Positions 46,745 through 60,983 of a DNA stretch of 64,000 nt are shown here, piece after piece. A program made the translations under genes and the position numbers. Numbering within the stretch: position 1 is the first letter of the stretch; every line of letters begins with the position of its first letter. The notes below the pieces were generated by a model. It was not told the origin of the DNA. It saw nothing but the letters and a program-made list of their open reading frames with translations, and searched no databases. Location of the stretch: positions 930,001 to 994,000 of the forward strand of contig JAIXMF010000005.1 in the NCBI GenBank assembly GCA_025201365.1, given 5' to 3'. Source of the stretch: Syncephalis plumigaleata (Eukaryota; Zoopagomycota; Zoopagomycetes; Zoopagales; Piptocephalidaceae).

Positions 46745-49319
46745 ATGGTATGTTATGCTTTGATAGATCGCACCCAATAACTAGCCACTAAACATGTATA
46801 TACTATTAGATTATTCGTGTTCGTTCAAAGGAAGGTATGCATCGCGTGGATGTTGAACCCACGGATGATGTATTTGTATTACGAAATAAGGTATGCCATG
46901 ACAATGAAGTTGCGCTAATATGCTCGATAAACTAACTGAAGTACCTGTTATTTGCTGTGACAACAACTGAAAATATGCAATGTGTAGCTAGCCAATGTGC
47001 TTAGTGCGTATAACTTGCATGATATTATAATATCTCGTCAACCTACTGGTAGTGAAGCACTCGATCAACCGGGCGTATCTTTCAGTGATTTAGGCATCAA
47101 GTAAGTGTGTACCATAGTAGTCTATGCAATAGTACTAACATGTTGTGATTATAATGTTTCTAGACATGGTGACATGCTTTATGCTCAGTTATTGTCGAAA
47201 GATGCCATGTCCGAGGTCAGCAAGGGTAAACAACCTGCAACGAGTGAAAGTGTACCCGTACCAGTAGCAAAAACCGATAAAAATGTAATACCAAAGGATC
47301 CACTTGATGAACAACTGGAAAGATTAGATGGTCGTATTCCACAAAAGAAAGATTCTCGCTTGTAAGTGCTCATCTATGACTAGCTTTATTATATATATAT
47401 GTATCTATATCTATTAATGCATTTATTATAGATGTCATCATTCAAAAGGTGTTTGCACTTATTGCATGCCATTGGAGGTAGGATATCAATAGCAATAATA
47501 GTTATACATATGACATTGATCACTAATTGTATTGTCTAGCCTTATGATGAAGCGTATAGACAAGAGAAGAATATCAAGCATCTATCGTTCCATGCTTACT
47601 TGAAGAAACTTAAAACCAGTTCAAATCAAGCGAGTGCTAAGCAGTTTTCCAAATGGCATGGCATCAATGATCAACCATTGGAGATGCCCGATTATCGCGT
47701 AAAGCCTAATTGTCCAAATGGTCATGCACCATGGCCAAAGAGTATATGCAGCAAATGTCAACCGAATGCAGTTACGCTAAAGCGACAAGAGTTTCGTATG
47801 GTAGATCATGTGGAATTCTCGTCGCAAATGATCATCAATCGATTCTTGGATGCATGGCGACAAAGTGGATCACAACGATTTGGCTGGCTTTATGGACGAT
47901 ATGAGCGATATGACGCCGTTCCCTTGGGCATTAAAGCGGTAGTCGAGGCAATCTACGAGCCACGACAAACGGATAATGCTCTATGGGTTGAGGTTGCCGG
48001 TGTGGAAGATCCTAATTTCGAGGGTGATTGTCGAGCAGATGAAGTGGCAGCTGCTGTGGATTAACAAGAGTAAGTTACTAGTGTATTCATATGATTCTAC
48101 AATGACAATAGTGACAAATATTGCAACTATAGGTGGGTATGATATGGACAGATCTCACGGATGACGGTCTCGGTAAGGGTGGTGTCATTTGTAAGCGACA
48201 TGTCAAGTCGTTTTTCATGTCTGCCCAAGAGTGTCAGTTCGCCGCTGTGATGCAACATCGTCACAAGTACATGACTAGTTTGTCATCTAGCGGATCATTT
48301 GGTAGTCGATTCGTCACTTGTGTTGTATCAGGTAAGTTGCCTGTATAGTTATATGAATGATGAAGATGAAATACTAATGCATGTATACAGGCGATACACA
48401 AAATCAGATTGAAGTCAATGCTTATCAAGTGTCTAATGAGGCCATGGCCATGTCCGAGGCCGATCTTATCGAACCAAGTGTTGAGCCGTCATTATTACGC
48501 GTGAAACCCGAAGCACCCGGTCGCTATATACCTGATGTATTCTATTCGCGCAAGAACGAGTATGGCTCACAGGAGAGTGGTAGTGCCAAACCATGCTTCC
48601 CCGTTGAATACTGGCTAGTTACGGTGAGTATTATTGGACAAGTAGATTCAATGAATGCGCTAATACATACTTTATCGACGTATGCTTAGTTAACTCATGG
48701 TGCACCGACCAATCCATCACCGCTATTTAATGATACGCACAAGTTTACCATTGAGAATCGTCCTCTTAGACGTGAGGATGCCATGGAATTACAGCAACAT
48801 TTCTCGCCTATATTCAAAAATAATATGGATTCAGTGCGTGATCTATTGGCAGACTTTCACGTATTGCTATCAATCAGTAATATGGCAATATTAGACAAGG
48901 TACGCTAGAGTATTGCATTATGAAACGGCTATCTAATGCATGACATGAATGATCATAGGAGGAACTTGCGTGGATCGGTAAATGGATCCAAGAAGGTGAC
49001 AATGATGGTGCAGCATCGATAGCGACACTACAGAGATTACCCGGTTGGCAAACACTTATGGCACTGTTAAATGAAGGTAAGATGAAGCTATAGAGTAACT
49101 ATCGACTTTTACTTATATATCTGCTTGTTTATTTGTTTGTTATTTGTAGTGGCATCATCTGTTCCCATTAGTAAAGAGGAAACGCACGCGCCATCTTCCA
49201 CCGGTCAAGGTCAGCAGTCTAGTACGCAAGAGGATGGACCATGGCAATGTCCGCATTGTACATTCCTCAATGAGACATCTACAGGTGACTGCGCCATGTG
49301 TGGCTTACCTCGACTCTAG
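46745..49319 (+). CDS. NPL4: NPL4, Cdc48/p97 cofactor
   Basis: Subunit of the Cdc48-Ufd1-Npl4 unfoldase that extracts ubiquitinated proteins, including ERAD substrates. Exon 1 seems to be just ATG (46745-46747), followed by a 62-nt intron and exon 2 IIRVRSKEGMHRVDV at 46810, the ubiquitin-like N-domain. Then come KHGDMLYAQLL, the zinc-finger region CHHSKGVCTYC and CPNGHAPWPKSICSKCQ, and the MPN domain (RQEFRMVDHVEF, RFGWLYGRYERYDAVPLGIKA). A long C-terminal part follows, ending in an NZF ubiquitin-binding finger, WQCPHCTFLNETSTGDCAMCG, which yeast Npl4 lacks but animal NPL4 has. About ten exons. One base is missing near 48060 (AAAVGLTR before VGMIWTDL), in a run of G. Confidence 0.94.
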
Positions 49320-49736
49320 ATCTTAATCTAAGATGAGGGCACATATATATAATATATAATACAGGGTTTTTCCAATCGATTAGCGCTGTTAGCCTTTAAC
49401 TTTTATGTCTATTAATAAATAAATTTGCACAATCGTTAACACCAATATGGATGCTTGTTTTATTCAGTGCATCTTTATAATGGCATTCGAGATGATTCAG
49501 ATAGCAAGCTTCAATCAAGCAGAGTGAAATGATGACGCAGTACATGTGCTACCGAGCAACATCTCTATGCATTGAGGAGCATTCATTAGTTTGTACAGAT
49601 TGATGTCTCAATTGCTACTATACTTGATTTATTCAATTAATCATCCAATTCATAGAAAGTATTAGCATGAGGTATGGTTTAATGATGTATAAGCACTACA
49701 CTTATTAACTAATACAGTATGATTTATTGATGCTTG
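49320..49736. other. 3' intergenic between converging NPL4 and F-box protein 2
   Basis: AT-rich, contains an ATATATAATATATAAT stretch near 49343-49362 and AATAAA-type polyadenylation signals (for example 49415). No gene seen. Confidence 0.5.
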
Positions 49737-51362
49737 TTACAATTCACCATATTCTTGTATCATTTGCACACGACTGTCATAAGGACTACATAGCATACCA
49801 GCCATTGCATACCTATCCAAGCTGAAGACCCTAGTTGGCATTTCCAATTTAGGTATTATTTCCTTTGTATTGATGTCTATAAGGAATCGAATGTATCTAT
49901 CATTATTCACTATTGCAATAAAAATATAGAGATCTCCAATAATATGTCTGATGGAATCCGTACCCGGTATCTCTAATACTTGATCATTATTGTAGGATAA
50001 ATCTGTCCATACTTTTGTTGGTCTGGAACTAAGTAATGAATACTTGCATCCAGCCCTTAACAATGGAATAGGTATATGTTGGTCAGTTATAGTGTAGCAA
50101 TTACGTGGAGTATGACTTTGGCCACTGGATGCTACACTATGAATTATGTATGGATCATAATTCGAATGGCCACCAAATTCAATTATCATATACGAATCGT
50201 ATGAGTTATATGTCTTTAACCACCCAATCTCTATCCCTTCAGGTAAATAAAACCAGCCACTACGCACTTGTATAACAGGATTATTGCTCGAGAACTGGTA
50301 TAGTGCCCATTCAATACGATTTGTATCATCATTGATTCGCCTTGCCGTGTATACTATTGCTGTATTATTGATTGTTTTGTAGAAACATGTCGCATCCCAT
50401 GTATCATCAATGCCCCCTGGGCACATGATACTATTCTCTATATCGAATACCATTATACCATCTAAATTCATTAATGATTAGTACTAGTTATATTGCATCA
50501 TTGTATAGTTACTACATTTACAAATTCGCGAATCATCAAATAGCTCTAATGATTCACGCTCTAGTAATACCCATTTCCCCTCGATTGTCTCCACTTCATA
50601 TGGTGCTGGAACATCGAATGTAGTGATAACATCACCATGTTTGCGAGAAAGTATTTTTACATTATAGTTGGTATCGCTCTCGATTTTCCTAGGAGATACG
50701 GCTATGTAATGGTCACCCGTGACATAATAATACTGAGTTCCATTACTACTATCCAGCCGAAGAACATTTGACGATGTGGATAGCGTACTGTTATACACAG
50801 TATTATTACCTGATCTAAGATTTGAATGCGGCAAATATTCTAAAATATAACTATAATCTGGCGTTTCGTCTGAACGATCTTGCTGCGCAATAAATATACG
50901 ACTATCACTACTATATCTGTAATAAGATATTCCATTCTTGTCAGGTTTCATATCGATACGCGTGGTCTTGCATCGTCCATATCGCCAATTATTCTCGGTG
51001 CTCACTCGTCGACGATATGTGTTGTACCAGTCCACATTCTCTAGTAGATCGGCTCGTTTATCCGATGTACATGGATTGTTGACATCCATGCGTATACACC
51101 ATAGTACGAATTCCATTTCTTTGTCGTAATACGCTCCTGATAGGAAATCCCTATGGTATCGTTCTTGCCATAATATTGTATCATTTTGAATACTGCTTCT
51201 TAACGAGCGACAACATGCTGATAAACGCACTAATTCGATATGACCAAGTAGACTACGAAAGACACGCTGGTCATGAAATGGAAGACTATTCAGACAAACT
51301 AGTAATCTACAAGACGAGTTGGAATTACTCGATATTTCAGTAGTAGTAATAACAGTAGACAT
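49737..51362 (-). CDS. F-box-like protein 2
   Basis: Two exons, 50513-51362 and 49737-50461, joined across a 51-nt intron (GTAACT donor, TACTAATC branch site, TTTAG acceptor) that removes an in-frame stop. The N-terminus LPFHDQRVFRSLLGHIELVRLSACCRSLRSS is an F-box-like helix set followed by LWQERYHRDF. The remaining 480 residues look like short beta strands with aromatic residues (SYYRYSSDSRIFIAQQ, YYYVTGDHYIAV), possibly a propeller-like substrate domain, but no repeat is recognisable. Layout and size match F-box-like protein 1, so the two may belong to one lineage-specific family. Substrate unknown. Confidence 0.65.
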
Positions 51363-51981
51363 AGTGGAATGGAATAAGAAAGGTGATATGGGATAGAGAA
51401 ATACAATGACGTTATTTTAATCAAGAATACACAAATAAATCATACTCAAGTGTGGATAACAATGAAGCATGGTGTTCAAGTATTTCTAATTGACGAGATA
51501 TCCTACTGTCACTTGTCATGCCTTCTTACTATGAGTACAATCTATAACAATATACTCATTCATTATTCTATTAGATGCACACATCAGAATTGTAAAGATG
51601 ACATGAAGGTAAAGGATTCGAGTATCATGTATGGAATCGGGATATGGCAGCATGTCTGAATTTATTCTGATTATTCTCAGTATTCGGAATGGAAACGGTG
51701 TTCCAACACAATTACATCAAAGTGTCATTACTTCTAAACATTCAAGAAAAGGAGGACAAGGACAACAAGAAACAACTTATCCCTGATGCTATTGCTTCCA
51801 CATCTAAATACGTATTATCATAACTATTAATTATTAGTAGAAGCAAAAGGTCAACTGCGCTAATCAGAAGGAGAAATCCTGTATATCATTGTTACGCGTA
51901 ATCATGTTTATTAAAAAAACTAACTCGAAAAACATATATGTATGTGTATGTGTATTGATTATCCATTCATTTTTACTAATA
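51363..51981. other. Intergenic, no gene seen
   Basis: Spacer between the F-box protein 2 start and the NOP14 3' end, both on the minus strand. The frame at 51450-51659 has no motif. Small TG/TA run near 51935-51955. Confidence 0.5.
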
Positions 51982-54900
51982 CTACTTGCGTGCCTTACGT
52001 TCCTGCTTATTCTTTTCACCTTGCTCGTCCGTAAGCAATCCGGTAATATGACGAATCTTACGCTTGTATGCGTCATCCTTTTCTTTCTGTTCACGAGCAC
52101 GTTCCGTAGCAATAAACTGATTATCACGACGTAACTCGCGCATGGCACCTTTACGCTCTTTACGATGTTGTGCGCGTAGTCGTTGTACCTCAGCACGCTC
52201 TCTATCGGGATCATAATGTTTATCCACCGAGTAGTTCTCCTCGAACTTGGGCTGATGCGAGGCAATGGCCATGGGACGATGACGTTGCAGTTGTAATGGC
52301 TTGCGGCTCTGTCCATTCAATTTAATCATACGTTCGAGTTGCTCTATTACTGCGGTAATTCGTGTCTAATCATCATCATCATTATCAGTAAACTATACTG
52401 TTTTATACATTGTGTATTTATAACTTACTATCACCGTATCAGACCATTTTCCTTGTTTTAGCGGTTGCAATAAATCAATAGCAGGTCTAAATAGTTCAGG
52501 GAATGCAGTGGAACCGGTGGCTAATTCGGCCAATTGTTGAATAAGTCGAAGTATTAGGAAGAATGCTGACACTCTATATTAATGCATGTATTAATATATC
52601 TATAACGAGAGCATAGATCGTAGTATTCATTCGGTAACTTACTTTATTTGTGTGGATACAGGCTCTAGTTGGCGTAAAGTACGCTGTTTGGTTGAAAGAC
52701 ATTTCATTGGTATAGCTATAGGATTTATAGCTGATAAATGATCATCATTAGCTATATCCAATGACCAAGTATCAGGCAATGATATGGCACTGGAAAAGTA
52801 GCCAGGTAACGTATTATTATTAATATTAGATGATGATGATGACTTCAATAATAATCCAGCTAATAGTCGATATAGATAATTAAATACTTCAGGCATTATT
52901 CGTTTAGATATGGATTGCGACTATTCATTCAATGATAGATTAATATCATGTATGTGATAGAATCATTAGTACATACCTCAATGTAAAGTTGACACATGAA
53001 TAAACCGGACAACACGTCTCTATCGGTGCGTACAGGCATCTGAGCCAGGCATTGACCAATGTAGAGGAATACAGGTGTAATAACTGGATGTAGTTTATCA
53101 GATGTAGGGAACAATCGCATGATCACCATAAGGAATAGTAGTTCCTGTGATGATGGAAATACGACAGGATCGGAATCATCTAAGTGTACATATCAATCAA
53201 GTAACAAATAATGATTAGATACGCTTCTTTGTTGTCCTATATCGACATGCTTACCTTCTGTCATACCCGTTACCATGTTTGACTGCCATTCGAATAGCAC
53301 TTTACGTGCATGTTCAGTGGCTACTTCCGGGAATTGAGTGGCCAATGCGTAGATATGTGGAAACAGTTGATTTACTACTGCTACCTGTGGTGTCTTTAAT
53401 GATCCACAATAAATAACATGATCCAGTAGAATAACGAGTAATTGCTACAATGATAAACATATATACATGTATGAGTGAGTAAGTACAATAGACTGTCATC
53501 GAATGAATACTGCTTACCTGAAGTATATCTCGATTACCTGCACCGAGACTGACATGATAAATGGTACGTAAACGCTTGACTACAATGTCTTGTTTATCGG
53601 CATCGTAACCTCGTACTAAACTGAGGAATGCTTTGTGATCTTCAGGAGCAGAGAATGTGTAGGGAACCTCACGTTGAGCAGTCAGCTTATTCTCGCGTTT
53701 ATCCGTTTCATTATCGCTGACTTCGTTATCGTTCCTTGTTGATGTCTTTGCATTAGTTGTTTTACGTGATGAAATCTCGTCTTCCTCCTCATCTTCTTCC
53801 AGATCAGATGCTTGACTATCTTCACTCTCTTCATCATCATCACTATCTTCTTCTTCGTCTTCACTTTCCTCGTCTTCATCTTCATCATCTCACTGCCTGA
53901 CTCAGTAATTGTTTTAATCCAGTACCAAATCCAGTAGGATCAACCAGGTCTTCGTCAAGTACGAAATCATCTTCAATATCATCACCTTGCGGTGCATGAC
54001 CCTTCCTGCGCTTCTTGGCTGCCGTTGATTCACGTCATCTTCAGTGTCGGAATCATCTCCTGCCATACGTCGTTTACGATGTCTCTAATAAATGATACAT
54101 GTAAGTATATGCACAAGCATGTTTAATTAAACGTATATTTTACCTCTGCTTTCTCTAGTTTCTCCTTCTCCTCTGTGCTAGTTCCGCCTCGGTCTTTAAT
54201 CGATCCGTGGCATGTGCACGACGATCCGATGCCAGTTCACGTACTAACATGTCATAATTAAGTGATTTATCATTATCATCCTTCTTCTTCTCGTTCGATT
54301 CCTCATCTGCTGCTGCTGCTTTATCCTGTGCTTCCTGTAACATTACATATCATTCAATTAATAGGCATAGTGGCAATAGCATAGGTAGCCTACCTCATTC
54401 AATGCCTGAGCCTTACCGAACAAGGCACTTTGTGATGGCAATGCTCGTCGTGTTGTTGCTGCTGTCGCTGTTGGTAGCATACTACCATCGGATGGTGCAG
54501 CAGCGAATAACAATGACTGGATACTACCGAGATCTTCGTCCAATTTACGACGAAGTGCCTCATCGACTTCCTTCTCTTGTTGACGCTCGTATTTGTGCAT
54601 CTTACTCTTGGCGATCACTTCCTTCATAATTTCCGCTCGTGTTTTCTGTGCACCAGCTGCTACAGGCTCGAATCCACCGAAATGCAACTGACTAACGGTG
54701 TCACGATCGATTGCACCTTTACTGTTGGCAGTATTACTACCATCGTCGTCATCAACCGCTAGGCCATAATCGTCGAACTCGTCCATATCCGCCAATGACT
54801 TGCCCATATGAGTGAGTCCCATGAGACCATCGTCATCGCCATCGCTGTCCGCTTCCAGGTTGAATGTACGACCGCGCGATTGACGCTGACGCTCTTTGGT

Positions 54901-55442
54901 GAAACGTTCGAGCATTTTATCCTCTAGCGACATGGTTGGATCATTCTCACCAAATCGACGATCAACAATGCCTCCTGCTTTGGTTTTACGCTGCATTTCC
55001 ACCAGTAATGTTTGTCGACGCTATAGGTGTTATTCATCATGTGTTAGCAGCAGCAGCAGCAGCAACAGTAGTGTATTCATTATTATTCATCAATCTATAA
55101 TGTCACAGCGTATAATACCTTTTCTTCGCCAACTTGTTTCGTCACGGTAGGACGACCCGTGACACCCTTCGTCTTACGTCCTATCACTTCATGCTTCTGA
55201 CGCGTTAATTTCATCTCGAATGGATTCATGGCGCTTTCAACCTGCGCTAACTTCTTCTTTCTATCAGCACGTAGACCAACATCCGATGTATGAGCCAATG
55301 CCCGTTGCTGTCTGTGCTTCTTCTTGCCATGCTGAGTTTTGGCAGTAGGTCCAATGAGGCCGGCAGTTTTCAACGATTCCTTTAGTCGTTTAAGCGCTGA
55401 TGCATTACCACCAGGCTTTTTCCCTTCATTATTGGGTGCCAT
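51982..55442 (-). CDS. NOP14: NOP14, small-subunit processome protein
   Basis: U3 snoRNP/SSU processome component needed for 18S rRNA maturation in the nucleolus. The N-terminus (start 55442) is basic, with ESAMNPFEMKLTRQKHEVIGR, a family hallmark. Next are GGIVDRRFGENDPTMSLEDKMLERF, LTHMGKSLADMDEFDD and SKMHKYERQQEKEVDEALRRKLD. An acidic domain at 53770-53900, a helical C-terminal region (YTFSAPEDHKAFL, HPVITPVFLYIGQCLAQMP) and KPLQLQRHRPMAIASHQPKFEENY with a Lys/Arg-rich tail follow. At least eight exons; short introns. One-base frame losses are seen near 54176, 54030 and 53890, all in low-complexity or purine-run parts, while the conserved blocks on both sides stay readable. Confidence 0.93.
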
Positions 55443-55842
55443 ACTATACTACTACTACTATTAAATATCGTACAACAACTAGACCCTTCACCAATACTAA
55501 TATTGCTACTATAAGCTAACAGTAACAATAATAGCAGAAATGAAAAAGTGAAATGGATCGTTTGCAAGAAATAAAAAGAAAAAGAAGAAAAAGAAAATTT
55601 ACAATAGAAATGGGAATAGTCTACATCGTATCAATGTCATGTCAAATTATTCACTATGATATTCGGATGTTGAACACAAAAGTCTACACAGCCAATCAGA
55701 TGTAGACATCGAATAATGATAATAACGATATGAGCAGAATGGAGAACCCAACCTTAACCTCTTACTTCTTCTATACACACTTGTTACTTGAATTCACCTA
55801 TCAATTATTCGATAAAGCTATTGAACACCTATTGCTATTGAC
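55443..55842. other. Divergent promoter region of NOP14 and the PDI-like gene
   Basis: 400 bp of AT-rich DNA, with an A/G-rich run (AAGAAAAAGAAG type) at about 55570-55600. It must serve both genes. I looked for an unfolded-protein response element in front of the PDI gene and saw none I would defend. Confidence 0.5.
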
Positions 55843-57638
55843 ATGCACTCGAGTTGTTGGAAAACACTACTGAAACTAGTACTGGCAACAGTTACAGCAG
55901 TACAGCAAATAAGTCATGTCGACGCACTCTATAACAAAGGTTCAGCGGTTAAGCAGATTAATGCGTTTCAATTTGATGAAGTAGTCTATAAAAGTAATGT
56001 ACGTCTATTATTTGCAATTAAGCTGTATATATATATATATATATCCATGGATGACTAACGTATCCTATTAGGGTGTGGTACTCGTGGAGTTTTACGCACC
56101 ATGGTGTGGACATTGTAAACAGTAAGTACAAGTGAAATCAATAGAGGATAGCTATTTCAATGATGTAAAATAGACTTGCGCCAGAATATAATAAAGCGGC
56201 CAAGAAGCTGAAGAATCAAGTGACGGTTGTCGCGATAGATTGTGATGCGGAAGCGAATAAACAATTATGTGGTATGCAGGAAGTTCGTGGATTTCCTACC
56301 ATAAAATTGTTCTATCCACTTCAGAATAAAAACAAGGGAAAGGACAAGGGAAAGAGCAAGACTAGCAAGAAGGCAGTAATTAGAAAAGGATCTGCAGGTA
56401 ATGTAATACGCTATGTTGTGACTATATACGATAAACCTATCATCTATCTAATGCTATCTCTATAGATTATCAGGGAGAGCGAAAGGCAGAAGCTATTGTT
56501 GAGGCGGCGTTAAACCGATTGCCGAATTGGTCGACTACGCTATTGACCTCGGAGAAATCGACTATTGCTCGAGCCAATATTGAACTATTCCTTAAGGACG
56601 AGGATACATTCCGTAATAATTTGCCAAAGGGACTGCCCAAGATTCTTCTACTGACCGACAAGCCTAAAGTGGCACCGCTTATTCAAGCATTGGCCCTCGA
56701 TTTCTACGGTCGTGTTCGTGTTGGTGTAGCGCGTGATAAGAAATTGATCAAGCGATATAATGCAAAGAAAATGCCTACCCTTTTAGCTTTACCGAATGAT
56801 ACCGAGGAATCAAGCGATGAACCAATTGTTTATCAAGGTAGCGTATACATAGTAGACAATACGGCATTATAAGCTACGCGTGTATTAACGGAGAATAATC
56901 AAATTATCTTAGATAAGTTTGTTTATTCAAAGATGCGTGAATTCTTTGAAGAACATGCAACTACCGGTAAATCCACTAAAAAGGTCAAGAAAGAGACGAC
57001 GAAGAAGGATAACGAGGTCCCATCATCCAATAAGGCACAAAGCGATGATGAGATGACACAAGATACTAGCGAGGATAGTAAGCGACAACAAGGTACGTGT
57101 ATCATCATCATTAGTAACGTAATTGCTAGCTAACTAACTAACTAACTTTGATAAAGCTGTTATTGCTGTGGAGTCACAGGCCGACCTTGATCGATGTCTC
57201 GATGGACCTGAGTTCGCGTGTATTCTGGTATTATTGGACAAGGTCGATCCTAATGATGAGGAGCAAGTGAAGGCAGACAAGCAATATCTTGATATACTCG
57301 AGACCGCTCTGGAAAAAGATCGAAAAGCCGATGGTCCATTTGAGTTTGCCTATCTACGTGCACCTAACGATGGACTCATCGCTAAACGACTGGATCTACC
57401 GACGAGGAGACCAATGGCTATTGCTATCGAATGGAGAACTCGCTTGTACTCGATCCTAGAAGAGGATCAATCGTTTACGCTAGAGAACATACAAATAATG
57501 CAAGTATTGCTAGTCAGTAAGCGTGGTGATAACTTGCAGCCTTTGGCATTACGACCCGAGTTCGGGCCGACATCAGTCCCAAAGAAGAAGAAGAAGAAGG
57601 AGAGTCAAAAGAAGGAGACGGAACACGACGAACTCTAG
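55843..57638 (+). CDS. ER protein disulfide isomerase with one thioredoxin CGHC site, HDEL tail
   Basis: ER-lumen thiol oxidoreductase of the P5/Mpd1-like group. Exons: 55843-55998, 56072-56121, 56174-56397, 56466-56837, 56913-57092 and 57157-57638, about 487 residues. A signal peptide (MHSSCWKTLLKLVLATVTAV) precedes the thioredoxin domain: [21 protein letters not shown] and the cis-Pro in VRGFPTIKLF. The later part is a degenerate thioredoxin fold (LPKILLLTDKPKVAPLI, KKMPTLLALPND) without a CxxC, and an acidic/basic tail that ends TEHDEL, the ER retrieval signal. An apparent stop at 56870 falls inside a normal 75-nt intron (GTAGCG donor, ATTAAC branch site, CTTAG acceptor). Only one active site is visible. 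Confidence 0.92.
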
Positions 57639-57995
57639 TAAATTACGCGGAGATTAACAGTAGCCCGCGTCTACCTAGCTGATAATGCCTACTAGGTAAT
57701 AGTATGATAATAAACAGTATTTCCATGATAAAGATTGTTATCAAATAGTAAGGAGGATATTGCAATTTACTAAATTATCTCTTCGGAATATGAAATATTA
57801 CATACTGGTCAGTGTAGATACTGATAAGCACGCAGGTTTATTAGATTACATGAGAATGTTTGATTAAAATGGTTTGTTTGCCGATTCATCAATCGTGTTT
57901 GTCACACTGTAGTTGGGGGGGAGAAGAGAGAGGAAGCTACCACTCGCTGATTCTTCCCTTTCTACTTTATTCCTAGCGTGTCTCATTATACTACT
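57639..57995. other. Intergenic, PDI-like to ferrochelatase
   Basis: AT-rich spacer, with AATAAA-like signals and a GGGGGGGAGAAGAGAGAGGAAG purine run near 57914-57935 just before the next gene. Confidence 0.55.
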
Positions 57996-59612
<1,617 letters not shown>

Positions 59613-60983
59613 TAGCCGTGTAGTACTTTACATTTGCGCTACTTTTACATATTATTGATATATAATTAAATTACTGAAAGTTAACTTCTTAAGAAGACCC
59701 ATGCAAACTTGCGGATGTTACATGTTTCCAAATTATATGTCGTACGATTATAAAACATTTTTTGTTATAAAAAAGATGAGCTTTTATCATATTAAAGGAC
59801 AAGGACTTATTGCTCTGAATTAATCACTCATTGCTCTCTATGCAATTAACCGTAAGTATTATCACTATAATTTATTTATTAAATACACGATGTAAAATGC
59901 TCATCGAATACAGCATATGATTATGGAGTATGCGAGTATTTGTAATGTGAATCCGATTTATTTGATATGGTATAGTGGACACTGTAGACTATCATTAAAG
60001 CATTTGGTAAAATCGAGTATTGCATTCTCGCTGTAAGTACTCATGCATACGTGATCATTCCATTCACTAGGTTGCTAGCCATTAAATTGTTAATAACATT
60101 AGCCGAATATGACTACAAGATAGCACAAGACTTACGGGTAAGATGATAGCAAAAGACATGTATATATATAAATCCATTTAATAAATTGCACTAAATTTAT
60201 TGATTTTGAATCGAATGAAGTAGAGCCAATGGTCATAGCAGCAATGGATGTATTCGAACTAGGTGGCAATAATAATACTTTGTGTGCGCATTCTAATACA
60301 GCGTGAACACGGATATTTATTATGATATACTTGTTATCTATATTCTTGCCAATGCTATTACGCAATAAACATCCATCTTTACAATAGCTATATGCTGATT
60401 CTTCGAGCAATCATTATTCTACATTAATGCAAATGGTGTATGTCGTGGATGAATCTATACTAGATGATTAGCCTTGCTGGATTTTGACGACGACTGCAGC
60501 GGTTAGTCCACCCACTGACCGAGAATAACATCCGATTCCATTCTAATTACCGAATGCTTGCTGCGGTATGTCAGCCATGTGATATGCCCAGTTTAATCTA
60601 TTGATTGAGATGACGACTGCCCATACTCATATAGAATGCCGTCAATAGTAATAATCGAGTGTTCGCTATGTTGGCAGTAATTAATGTAGCATATATTGCA
60701 TAATAGTAGTATCGCGTGTATCAATATCTATCATTGATCATATCATATGGATGTTAATAGACTGGTGATGATGATGATGGTATCATTAGTAGTAATAGTT
60801 GCTAGCTAATCATTCTAATCCATTCAACTAATAGTGAATATCGTACACGAATACAGTATGATAAAGTAACGGTTTATAATTGGTATGTGTCTAACAACTA
60901 GGTTCTATGTGTTCAGGGTGATCGAATGAATCAGGTCGTTATTCAATAGGCTTGCTAGTACACCATCGATGGGATGTTGCTAT
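59613..60983. other. 1.4-kb intergenic, no gene seen
   Basis: AT-rich, between the ferrochelatase 3' end and the IleRS 3' end. I see no tRNA, no long frame and no family motif; a GATGATGATGATGG run is at about 60766-60780. Confidence 0.5.

Noticed and set aside
50462-50512. Two separate genes at 49.7-51.4 kb
   Set aside because: A 51-nt intron with TACTAATC branch site joins both frames in phase into one F-box-like protein.
56838-56912. In-frame stop in the PDI-like gene taken as truncation
   Set aside because: A regular 75-nt intron with donor, branch site and acceptor removes it and joins the frames smoothly (VYQ to DKFVYSK).
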